Source of the DNA: Austropuccinia psidii
Taxonomy: Eukaryota > Basidiomycota > Pucciniomycetes > Pucciniales > Sphaerophragmiaceae
NCBI GenBank assembly: GCA_023105745.1
Contig: JALGQZ010000013.1
Location: 4,561,501-4,625,500, forward strand
Length of the DNA: 64,000 bases
Reading direction: 5' to 3'
The notes below the pieces were generated by a model that searched no databases, was not told the DNA's origin, and was given only the letters and a program-made list of their open reading frames with translations. Every line of letters starts with the position of its first letter. Within the stretch, counting starts at the first letter, position 1. Of this stretch, positions 46,543-56,616 are shown piece by piece. Both the position numbers and the translations under genes were made by a program.

Positions 46543-49500
46543 ATGACAACCCGGCCCTATTCCTCAATGTGTATATGCATGTGTCAACACTGCTCAACTC
46601 AAACACACTCTTCCCCTGAGGGCGATAGGCAAGGAGTTGCCTTCACACCTTTCCAATATAAACAGCACATTAAAAAGCTCAAATCAACCATTGCACCCAA
46701 ATATCTTCCAAACATCCCTACTTCTGCATCAGGATCTGGGTGCCCACAAATTCTATTGGATCAAATCTTCCCAGCTGATTATTCATGTTTGACCCAAAGC
46801 ACTTTCTCAACTCCAGCGGGTCTCAATTCAACTGCACAGAAACCATATAGTGGCAGTAAAACCCTTCCCCCACAAGACCTAGGAATGATAATATCTGCCA
46901 TTCTATCATTAAGGTATAATTTACCCCGCAGGGCTTCACGCATACTCAACCCCGCCCTGAACCTGCTGATCAAGTCCAGTATCTCAAGCTCAGCTGGTCC
47001 CCCCGCTCCTGCATTCCATATACCTCAAGATCTGAGTACCATATTTGAACATCTCCAATTGGAGCCAGTGATTCAAAACTATATATGTTGTCCTCAATGT
47101 TTCTCTCTTAATGGCCTTACTGAATCAGTCACAACTGACCAACCCCACTGTCAACGCCATAATGACCCAACTGATCATGATCCCCCTTGCACACAATCAT
47201 TAGGCAAATTCATCTATTCATCTGAACCCCACACCCAAAACACAACCAACATGAAGCAAAAATTTATACCAACAAAGCATTTCATTTATCAACCATTCAA
47301 AAATTGGCTTGCCAGATTCCTCCAGCGGGCTGGAATTATGGAAATTCTGCATCAACATCAATAATCCCAAACCCCTGAAGGTACCCCCAAATGTGACGTC
47401 TGGGATGGATTGGTCTGGAGACGCTTCACTGGCACTAGAAATATCAATGACCCCCCATTCATGCCCATTCCTGGTGCATTGGCCTTCTCCATATATTTGG
47501 ACTGGTTTAATGCACATGGAAAGTCAACCCAGTTGGCTAGCATTGGACCTATCATGCTTATTTGTCTTAATCTCCCCCCAAGTGAAAGATTGAAGCCCGA
47601 GAATGTCTATGTTGCAGGAATCATCCCTGGTCTGAAGGAGCCAACTGCGCTTCAATTGCATTATCTATTAATGCCACTCGTCAACGAGCTCAAAGAGCTA
47701 TGGCAAGGTTACCATTTTGCACCCACCTCAACAGGTCCATCAGGATTCTTTATCCGTGTTGCCATCCTCACAGCCATTGCGGATGTGGTTGCCATGCGCA
47801 AGCTTACTGGATTTATTTCCCATTTAGGAAACCACTTTTGTAATTTTTGCACCATTCACAAAGCTCAAATTGAAGAAATTGGTCCTCAATTTCACTACAC
47901 GCGCTCATACCAAAGTCATAAATCAACCATTTCCAAATGGCTTCGGGCAACCCCACAACAAAGACAAGCAATTTTCTCTGAGTATGGAGTGCGATATTCA
48001 ATTTTAGAAGACCTTCCGTATTGGGATGCAACCAGAATGGTTAATCTTGACATAATGCATAATTTAATACTTGGAATTTTGAAGGATCATGCAACTTTCA
48101 AATTGTGCATTCCAGAGTCCAAATCAAAAATTTACCTCAGGTCCTGCAGGAAATCCAATGACACCAACAGTTCAGACTCAGATTCCAAGACCTCCAACAG
48201 CTCTGTTGATAAAATCACATTGAGAGAGGCCCGCTCCCTGAGAAGAGACGCAGCAAAAATAATAAATGAGCCACTCCCCACTACTTCCACCCGAAAAAAC
48301 TACTTCCCAATGCCCACCCCTAACACAGAACATCCATCTAGTGGTTCTGCGGAGATTCCTTCATTTGATGCCGATTACATCCCCACTTCTGAAATACCCT
48401 CTGAATTGGATATCACTGCACTGAGTGATCACCAGATCAAGGGTGTGGCTCTTGAGCATCTCCGACAAATCATATCTGAGACCATAATTCCCTCATCTTG
48501 GACAAGAGTTCCCCGCAAAATGGGTTCCCCCTCTCATGGTAGCTTAAAAGCCGCTGAATGGGCTCTCTTATATAAGGTCTATATTCCATTTCTAATGCTC
48601 AGTCAACAGATGTCATTAGATGCACACCAATCTGCCAAAACTCAAAGAAAAATGGGTCAGTCAGAAGAACTTGCGAATGAACTAGCCAAGAATACATTCC
48701 ATTTGATTAGTGCTATCAACATTGCCACAAGCTGGACTGTTTCAATAGATGATGCAACTGCATTTGCTGAACATTGGAAAAAATTCCGCCTTTCCAATCA
48801 ATACCTGTTCCCAAAACAGAAAAGTAAACCAAATCATCATTTTTCTGATCATATTCCCAAACTCTTCCAACGTTGGGGCCCAGCACAAGCCTCAGCCACA
48901 TGGGGTTATGAGAGCTTGATTGGAGTATTTGCAAAGATGCCAACAAATAACAAGATATGTACGTCAATTAATAAGATCAATATATTCACATTGATTAAAC
49001 ACCTGAACTGAATAAGACTAACTTTTTGCAACTCTGAATAGATGATATAGATAAAACCTTACTTCAACATATCTGTCAATGTTCCAACCTTTCCGTTCTC
49101 CTGAAATCCCCATCTGTGCCATGTGAAATAAAACAGCTTTTCGAATCACAGCCACCTGCCGTGTTCAATCACCATAAATATAACAAGCCATCCCGCCATG
49201 ACCAACAAAATTATGATTGCCTGGTTGAGTACTTACAGACTTTTCATGCAACAAGGGAAATGGTTGATTGGATCAGCTTAGACAATACCGTGCAATCCAC
49301 AAGTCATCCCACTTCAAGGATTGTCTCACCTTGGTATTTTCCAGTTTCAAACATTAATATGGGGAACAATATATTTTCAACAGAATCCAAAAATGTCAGC
49401 AACAGTGTGATATGTTTTCAAAGGGGCAACTCACGACAATTTGGTATTATTGATAGCATTTTCAAAGTCTCTGAGCCATCTAGCATACTGAACAATAACT

Positions 49501-49703
49501 TTCTGATTTTAAAAACTTTGAAGATTGATGTGAATTTCCTACCAGATTGGCCGTATCTCAATATTTATAAAGCTGTTGGTTTTGATGATGGACACTTGAT
49601 TATATCAGAAGAAGAAATAGAAGGTAACTGTGGATTGTATGATAACAAAGCTCTGTCATGTGGACTGCTTGTAATGATAAAGCCGTTATTTCATGATATT
49701 TAG
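46543..49703 (+). pseudogene. TNP2-type (CACTA/CMC) transposase
   Basis: First frame 46543-47364, then the same frame continues to 48958, an 83-bp intron (48959-49041) and a last exon to 49703; about 1,020 codons. The N-terminus has Cys/His pairs (CMCQHCSTQT). TNP2 hallmarks follow: GALAFSIYLDWFNAHG, LNLPPSERLKPENVYVAGII, PGLKEP, then HFCNFC and NLDIMHNLILGILKDH, and finally an element-end YESLIGVFAKM segment. Transposases of this family cut CACTA-type ends. A TAA at 47362-47364 interrupts the frame once (probably from CAA), which would inactivate this copy unless bypassed. It reads outward toward the right end. Confidence 0.85.
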
Positions 49704-50372
49704 TCTACAAAAATGCAAATCTCTCAGATTCATTATCTCTCAGAATTATTAGCAATTTTGCTAGTGAAATAACTGCCTCAAAATTTAGTGAGAGAGACAT
49801 GCCATGGTGACAACCAAAGCCCATTGTTTCACATTGCCACAAAGAACTTACTATTTTGACATTGGGTACAGTGTGAATAAGCCAAGTCCAATGATCAAAT
49901 GACCCACACACTCACCTTTCACAGCATCCAAAATTTCTCACTGCGCCATCATCATGTTGGAAGCGGAATCGGCTTTTGCGTACCCACACCCGCATGTGCA
50001 CCCGCACGCGCCAATGCACGCGCCCACCCACCCGCACACGCCAATGCACACGCAAACCCACCCGCAAACGCACCCGCCCCCGCGCATGCACACGCACACT
50101 TCATGGATGACCTGGTGAAGTCAAACCCCCCGCCTACATCAAGACTGGCTGAAGGACATCTTTGATGTGTGTGTGTGCAAACAGGTGGGTCTGGTGTAAT
50201 TTTTACCAATCATCGGACGGTTGTGGGATGATCAGGTGGTGAGGAATCTGAGTTGAAGGCACAGGGGAACCAATATTATTGGATGTCACAGGATTTGGTG
50301 TAAGACAAGAGTGTGACGTGTGCTCAACGTTCGCTTGATTTTCACTTGACGTGAGCTTGACTCTTATCCTGC
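49704..50372. other. Right subterminal region of element B
   Basis: About 670 bp between the transposase stop and the right terminal repeat. It holds the GC-rich repeat at 49978-50100 and, at 50310-50395, a cluster of TGACGT/ACGTCA-related words. No gene; the ORF at 49899-50165 is a Pro/Ala/His translation of the repeat. Confidence 0.6.
49978..50100. repeat. GC-rich, CpG-dense short-repeat tract near the right end
   Basis: Repeated CACCCGCA, CACGCGCC and AATGCACACGC words, by far the most GC-rich stretch of the window. It is about 320 bp inside the right terminus. Confidence 0.8.
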
Positions 50373-50420
50373 TTGACGTGAAGTCAATCGCCAACGATTG
50401 ACACAAGATTTGCCCTGGTG
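50373..50420 (-). repeat. Right terminal inverted repeat of element B
   Basis: From the end inward it reads CACCAGGGCAAATCTTG and on through TCAATCGTTGGCGATTGA. It pairs with 21559-21606. Confidence 0.9.
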
Positions 50421-50483
50421 ACTCTCTGGGGCTGAAGTTGGTTGTTCATTGAATTCAGTTGAATTTCCCGGGATTTGGGCCAT
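50421..50483 (-). pseudogene. Gene 1, first exon fragment (element A copy)
   Basis: ATG at 50481-50483 opens MAQIPGNSTEFNEQPTSAPES, matching the start of the B copy. Coding stops where B is inserted and resumes at 21558 on the minus strand. It shows the start codon and the exact insertion point. Confidence 0.8.
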
Positions 50484-50983
50484 AGCAGAGGTAGTTTATT
50501 AAGCAAATAGATGGTGACGAGGTGATTGATAACTTGTTTGAAAATTTTTGGATAAAAGATCCAAATTCAAGAAAAAAGGTGCAAGTAAAATAATGGCATT
50601 TGCAAAATGCGATTTGTCGGGAAATTGAAGGAGGCGATGTTTTGCAAATTATTTCAGATCATGCAAATGAAATCACTTCCCTGTGAGACATTGAATAAAG
50701 TTGACTAGTGAGAAACCTACTAAAGTCAACTTTTGAACTATTCAACGCTCATGAGGTAAGGACTAAGCAAAGTGTTCCATTTGAATGATATGAAATAAAA
50801 TGGTTTTGTTGGCGAAACAGGAGACACAATTCTCTTGTGTTAAATAGTCCACTTATTAGGTTTTAATTTGTGAGTCTCATGATTTGAACCCTAACCACAA
50901 CATTGTGAATATACTGACCAATTTCCCCTTAGGTCCTGTTGGCAGAGAAGGCCACTCAGCATATTTTGGTGATTGCCTTCATC
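50484..50983 (-). other. 5' region of gene 1 (element A)
   Basis: Counterpart of 22702-23199. No gene seen. Confidence 0.45.
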
Positions 50984-51009
50984 GTGTACGCCAACAAGCC
51001 ACCGTACAC
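50984..51009. repeat. 26-bp module-boundary palindrome between left repeats and gene 1 (A)
   Basis: Reverse complement of the copy at 22676-22701 and identical to it by eye. Confidence 0.75.
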
Positions 51010-51014
51010 TATGG

Positions 51015-51495
51015 ATGTAGTATGGAAGCGTAAGGATAAGCCGTGTCGGGAGCATGTTGGGAGGCACTCTGCAAGCGTAAGGATAGGTGGTTTCGGGAGC
51101 ATGTCGGGAGGGCACCACACAAGCATAAGGATAAGTGGTGTTGGGAGGGCACTACACAAGCGTAAGGATAAGTGGTGTTGGGAGCATGTCGGGAGTGCAC
51201 TCCGCAAGCGTAAGGATGGTAAGCAGTGTCGGGAGGGCACTACACAAGCGTAAGGATAAGCAGTGTTGGGAGGGCACTACACAAGCGTAAGGATAAGCAG
51301 TGTCGGGAGGGAACTTGAGCGAGCGTAAGGATAAGTGATGTCGGGAGTGCACTCTGCGAGCGTAATGATTGTAAGCAGTGTCGGGAGCATATCGGGAGGG
51401 CACTTGAGCGAGCGTAAGGATAAGTGATGTCGGGAGCATGTTGGGAGTGCACCACGTGAGCATAAAGATGGCATGGGCAGGGGTGTGAAAGCATA
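51015..51495. repeat. Subterminal minisatellite of element A
   Basis: Units of GCGTAAGGATAAG plus TGTCGGGAGGGCACT, the reverse complement of 21900-22665 but with fewer copies (about ten). ORFs through it are repeat artefacts. Confidence 0.9.
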
Positions 51496-51792
51496 AGGAG
51501 TGGTGAGGACGGAGATGGGGGGGCAGTGTCAGAGTCTCATCTGGAGGGCGGTGCGGGCTCGTAAGCATGCGAAGCATCGGGGCACATTAGGTGGGGATGC
51601 GGAAGCCAATGAGGTGAAATTACCCAAGCATTGTGAATAGTGTTGAAATGGGCTTGGGCTTTGAGTGACATTAGCATGTGACACATGTGACGATTGACGT
51701 TGTCTTGACGCTGACGTGATGTGACCCACTAAATCCAGTGACTATAAAGTGACACTAATGCGACTGAAGCAAGATTTTATACTGACAGCGGT

Positions 51793-51840
51793 GCAACGTG
51801 AAGTCAATCGCCGACGATTGACGCGAGATTCGCCCTGGTG
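51793..51840 (-). repeat. Terminal inverted repeat of element A
   Basis: From the end inward: CACCAGGGCGAATCTCGC, then TCAATCGTCGGCGATTGA. Very close to B's left end. Confidence 0.9.
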
Positions 51841-52834
51841 ACTATGGATGTCCTTAAAGGCTTTCATCAGAATGTAGTGGCACCAAGAGCAAGGAAATAT
51901 TTGAGAATAATTGTTAATTGTGGATTTTATGAATATCTGAGGATGCCTTTTGGAATCAAAAATACACCTTCACACTTCCAAAGAATGATGAATCAAATTT
52001 TCCCTGAAGAGCTTTCAGAAGGATGGTTGATCATTTACATTGATTATATTATTGTTTGCTCCAAAACCTGGGAAGAACATATGTACACATTATCCAGAGT
52101 TTTGACCAAAATAAAGTCTGTTAACATGAAGATTTCTTTGAAGAAAGGTCATTTTGGGTTTAAAGAACTCAAAGCACTGGGACATGTGGTATCTGGTCTA
52201 TCCCTTGGAATTGACAAAAACAATGTTGCAGCAGTCTTACTGAAACCTATGCCTCAAAAAAAAGAAATTCAATCATTTTTGGGTTTTGCAGGATATTACA
52301 GGCAACACATTAAAGATTTTCCATCCATAGCAGGACCTCTGTATAAGTCATGTGACAAAGAAACAGTATTTGAAATGACTGTTGAGAGAGTGAAAGCATT
52401 TGAATCTTTAAGACAAGCCTTGACCACTGCACCACTCTTACTGATGCCGGATTTTAAGCTGCCCTTTAAGCTTTACATTGATGCATCAGGAGATGGGTTT
52501 GGTGCTGCACTTCATCAAGTCAAAATCTTAAATGATAAGCCTGTTGAGGGACCCATATGTTTCATAATAGAGGGATGTGTTTTTGAAGTAATAACAGATT
52601 TTACCGCTGTTAAATCACTTTTAAACAGGAAAACACCCAACAGACATATCTTCAGATGGCAAATAGCTATACAAGAGTATAGGGGGAATATGAATATTGT
52701 TCATAAAGAGGGAAATATTCATAAAAATGCAGATGGACTAAGCAGATGGCCATTACCAATTGATATTGATAATCCTGCTTATGTGCCAGAAGAAGCTTCC
52801 CCACAAATTCCAATAGGAGGAATAAGTGTTACAG
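51841..52834 (+). pseudogene. Reverse transcriptase/RNase H fragment
   Basis: Starts mid-domain at (T)[11 protein letters not shown] because A is inserted there; continues through [21 protein letters not shown]. The catalytic site reads YIDYIIVCS, where the intact relative has YIDDIIVFS, so the second catalytic Asp is Tyr. RNase H follows ([15 protein letters not shown]) but lacks about 40 residues after GPICFI (the stretch holding [19 protein letters not shown] in the intact copy), leading straight to [10 protein letters not shown]. It ends [16 protein letters not shown] and GGISVT, where the solo LTR is inserted. Clearly inactive. Confidence 0.85.
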
Positions 52835-54258
52835 TGTCAGCCTGTGACTCAAAACCAGAGCACAAGCATGACAGCCAATATACCATAAATCAATGGTATA
52901 GCCAAGATACCACCAAAACATGGAGCTGAGCCAAATCAGCTAAAAAGGTATCAAAAGAAAGAGGAAACTCACTCCTTTCTGAAAATATAAGTCCCATCAC
53001 CATAGGACAAGAAATAACAAAGTTATTCCTGCTCAAAGTTATTGCTGAGCATAAACCTTAATTTTCACCTCTCATCTAAAATCTAGAAGGAGAGGCTTAA
53101 CCCCATCAAATGTGTACTCAAAATGAATCTCTAATCCAGGGCTATCCAATGGTACCAGCCAAACTGAGCTAGCACCAGTATTACTTGAGTTATGGTCAAA
53201 TTCAGGCCAAATAAGGGTGAACAAAACATTCACCTCTCATCTAGCTTCTACAGTTTTAGTGTGGGATACTTGAAGTGGGGTCTTTTTGGAAAGAGCACAA
53301 TCAGGGCTATCTGATGGTGCCCTCCACTTCTTCATATCTCAACTATAACAGAAGTTATGAGGCAAACAAGCTCAATACAGCTTTTTGCCCAAACCACGCC
53401 TATGTACAAAAAACCTTGTACATGGGATAACTCTGTCATATTTAATGATAACCATACCAAATTGGGTATCATTGTGTAGAGCTCATAAAGGGCTATCCAA
53501 TGAACCAAATTTGAGCATGATATCTCAAAAAATGACAGAGCTATGGCTGTTTGAAAGTTATAATCCCACAATATGACCAATACAGCTGTATTATGACAGG
53601 ATACAGTTGTACTCTGATTATGAGATGTCAAAAAGACGCTGAAGCTTATTTATACTTCAATACCTCATAATTAAGTCAAATACAGAGGTCCATACACGTT
53701 CTGTACAGTTTCTGACGCGTCAGGAGCACCAGAATACACCTGTAAACTCCATTGGTGAAAATGTTCACCCTGTATAGGGTAAAAATGACTACTTGTGGTT
53801 CTAAAACCACATTTCAACCCAATACTAGCCTTTATTGAGTGTATATAACCACAAACCAGCCCACAGTAGTGAAAGTTTTCACTCTGTGGTTGTGTGCAGA
53901 GGTAAACCACCTCCCACTACCCCAGAACAAGATAAAAAGGAGGCTTTGCCTCACCAGGAAGTAAATCCAGCATCCTGTTCTTGATATTCTTGCGTGGTAT
54001 AACTTCTTAAAAAGGGAAGTGATACTCTTAGAATTTAACAGGTATACTTTAAGTTTACGTATTGTAGGGTTTGCTATTGTAAACCAACGGGCAAACACTG
54101 CACCCAGGGCTATCAGCAGTACTCACCATCACTAAATTATTTTAGTATAGCCCTTTTCACTCATATTCTAACTCTAATATCATCATTATTTTCGTGTCAC
54201 ACTCAGAGTTATAGCTTTTATTATCATTCTGAAGCTATATCATAGAGTCACCCTGACA
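52835..54258. repeat. Solo LTR (1,424 bp) in the pol fragment
   Basis: Begins TGTCAGCCTG and ends CACCCTGACA, flanked by the 5-bp duplication TACAG (52830-52834 and 54259-54263). Removing it rejoins pol as GISVT-DLNPTLFEE, matching the intact relative. It has a TATA-like agataaaaagg at about 53930. It is unlike the two other LTR families here; the parent element is not in the window. Confidence 0.85.
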
Positions 54259-55048
54259 TACAGACTTGAACCCCACCCTCTTTGAAGAAGTAAGAAACAG
54301 TTATACTCAAGATAAAAATTGTAGCATCTTATGCCAATTACTTAACATAGACTGTAAAGACAACTCTTGTACACATGCCTTGGATGAAGTATGGAGGAAA
54401 TCTTATGATGAAGAAAGATTTCACCTACTTGATGGGATAATTTACCACAGAACCAAGCACACATGTGTCATGACAGTTTTGGACAGGTTATTAATCAATC
54501 CTGTACTAAAAGAATGCCATGACAGCCCCTTTTCAGGACATCTGTCTGAAGACAGGACAAGAGAAAAAGTGAATGCCTGTATCTGGTGGCCAATGTGGCA
54601 AAACGATGTTGCAGAGTATTGCAAAACCTGTGACATATCTCAAAAGGCAAATAAATCCACTGGCAAGAGACTTGGAAATATGATCAAAATTCAAGAACCC
54701 AACAGACCTTGGGAAATTGTCCATAGGGATTGGGTAACTGGCCTACCACCAGGAGGTGAAAGAACTTACAATGCTTGCCTAGTGATTGTTGACAGGTTTA
54801 GTAAAACTCCTATCTTCCTACCATGTCACAAAGATGCTACAGCCATGGATAAAGCTCTTCTAATATGGAATAGAGTAATATCATGGACTGGCATATTTAC
54901 AAATCTCATTAGTGACAGAGATCCTCAATTCAACTCAGCACTATGGAGAAATCTTCACCAACTATTTGGGACAAAATTCTCCTTCTCCACAGCCTACCAC
55001 CCTCAAACTGATGGTTTGGCTGTAAGAATTATTCAAACCTTAGAAGAT
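54259..55048 (+). pseudogene. Integrase fragment of the older Ty3 element
   Basis: Continues pol after the solo LTR. It keeps the zinc finger ([18 protein letters not shown], then CKTCDISQKAN, where the intact copy has CDRCQ, so the last Cys of the finger is Ser) and the catalytic segments HRDWVTGLPPGG and SDRDPQF. It stops matching after QTLEDI near 55048, just past the last catalytic Glu position, which reads GLAVRIIQ instead of GLAERMIQ, so that Glu is lost. Inactive. Confidence 0.85.
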
Positions 55049-56616
55049 ATCACCACAGAAAAAGACTGGGGACTTGCATACAGGTCCTTTACAGTATCTT
55101 CAGCTTATGTCTGAGTGTATCTCTGAAAGTATCCCTACTTTAACTCACATTCATTGTATTCTGACATTTTTACTCCCCCTTTGATTCTTATTAATATTTT
55201 ATGAACCTAATATATACACTGGCAACAAACATAGGTAATGAATCTTATTCAATTTTTGGATTTTGAGAACATTGAAATTCCCTCATGATGCTTATAGTTA
55301 GTAGAATAACCTTCAAATCCTCTCATCAATTTAGTTCCTTACAATTCACTTCATGAATGCTTGTGGATTTTGAAAGTTCATCCAGCTATATGGGGAGCCT
55401 TGAAAAGGAATTCTTTGATACTTGTAGCATTAATTGCTTTTTTGATCTTATTTTCATTCCACTGCCTTGATTTTAATTTATCTTTCATGTTGGCTTAAAG
55501 AATGAGGATAACTTAAGAATTAAGAAATTCTATTTACCAGAATGCTTGTTTTCAGATGAATCAAAAGTTAAGCTTTAATTGATTTCACACAAGGATAATA
55601 ATAAGTAATGATGAATTTGAAAATTATAATGGTAATTATTTTGAGGGAATCCTGTCCAAATTTAAATTAAAAATGGGTGTTCCTCCTTAAAATTATGAAT
55701 ATTTTGGATAAATAAGCTCCAATAATTTTATAATAAGTAAAATACCTCTCCTTGAGTGATGATTATCATCATAGAAATTGGTGAAAATTATTGGAAAAGA
55801 TTTTTCCATACAAATTAATCTTAATTTATGAGAATAATGTTTCAAAATAAAATATAGATAAATAATAAACTTGAAGCTCTTCAAATAGTGAGCCAATGGC
55901 CTTCAACATGATTTAATGAATACTTTTGAAATTAGATTCTTGAGAATTTCTCCAAGGGAAAAATGAACAAAGTATAGGCATAATTTGAAGAATTAAAAAA
56001 AGATTGGAAAGGGGTTGCATGGGCCACAAATGAAAACCTTTGTCCAGTGCTGGATATATCTTGGAGGGAACTCCACATTTGGAAAGGAACTTGTCTCCTC
56101 ATAGATAATTTCTTTTAAAATCAAAATCCAAGGATTTGGGACAACAGTAATAATAAATTTAATTGATCTGCAAATTTGGAATATATTTATGTCCATTAAT
56201 AAACTAAGTTTCAAAATATAATTCATTTTTTACACTATCAAGAAAAATTTAGGGGCTAAATATTTAGCTTATCAAAATCACTTACAAAATCACTGGGGTT
56301 CTTTCCACTATATAACCCATGCAATCCTATCATTTAGGTTCCATTTGTCCTAAAAAATCATATCACACTGATATATTAAATTTTGATTCTAAAAATTTAG
56401 AGTATGATTTCAATATTTTGTCTTGGGTTTTTTATTATTCAAATTGAAAAAAAAATCAATATTGAACAATCCTTTCCAACCTCTCTGAGCTCAGTAATAT
56501 TCAGAAGAGTATTTAATTCTATTCATATACTATGAGGATCTGACTTAAGTCATCTTGGGAGCCTTAATTCTTTCCAGAGTTTCCATCTGGGTCCACTGCT
56601 TGATATTTTTGGAGGA
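55049..56616. other. AT-rich stretch without recognised features
   Basis: Follows the abrupt end of the integrase match. No long ORF with protein-like composition, no LTR ends and no tandem repeat recognised. The junction may be a deletion or the edge of another insertion. Confidence 0.5.

Larger units (their letters stand above)
21559..50420 (+). mobile_element. Inner giant CACTA-like transposon (element B), both ends present
   Basis: The element starts CACCAGGGC at 21559 and ends GCCCTGGTG at 50420, flanked by ACT (21556-21558 and 50421-50423). Three-bp duplications and CAC...GTG ends are hallmarks of the CACTA/CMC superfamily. A TNP2-type transposase lies at its right end. The empty target is seen in B's own gene 1 near 23250, because B jumped into the same gene of element A. 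Subtracting the nested 10.7-kb LTR element and the 670-bp hAT element leaves about 17.5 kb. It carries five genes beside the transposase. Confidence 0.88.
50421..51840 (-). mobile_element. Outer giant element A, right part, with its terminus
   Basis: Reverse-complement match to 21559-23250 of element B: start of gene 1, leader, palindrome, minisatellite and terminus. It ends in GCCCTGGTG at 51840. The three bases that follow, ACT (51841-51843), are consistent with the 3-bp duplication of this family; the other flank is outside the window. Confidence 0.88.
51841..55048 (+). mobile_element. Older Ty3/gypsy element, pol fragment
   Basis: Reverse transcriptase, RNase H and integrase similar to the intact chromovirus. 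It is cut on the left by insertion of element A inside the reverse transcriptase, split by a solo LTR at 52835-54258 and broken on the right near 55048, inside integrase. The gag end and one LTR must lie beyond A, outside the window. Confidence 0.85.

Noticed and set aside
49899..50165. Pro/Ala/His-rich ORF near the right end of element B
   Set aside because: Direct translation of the GC-rich short repeat; no supporting context.
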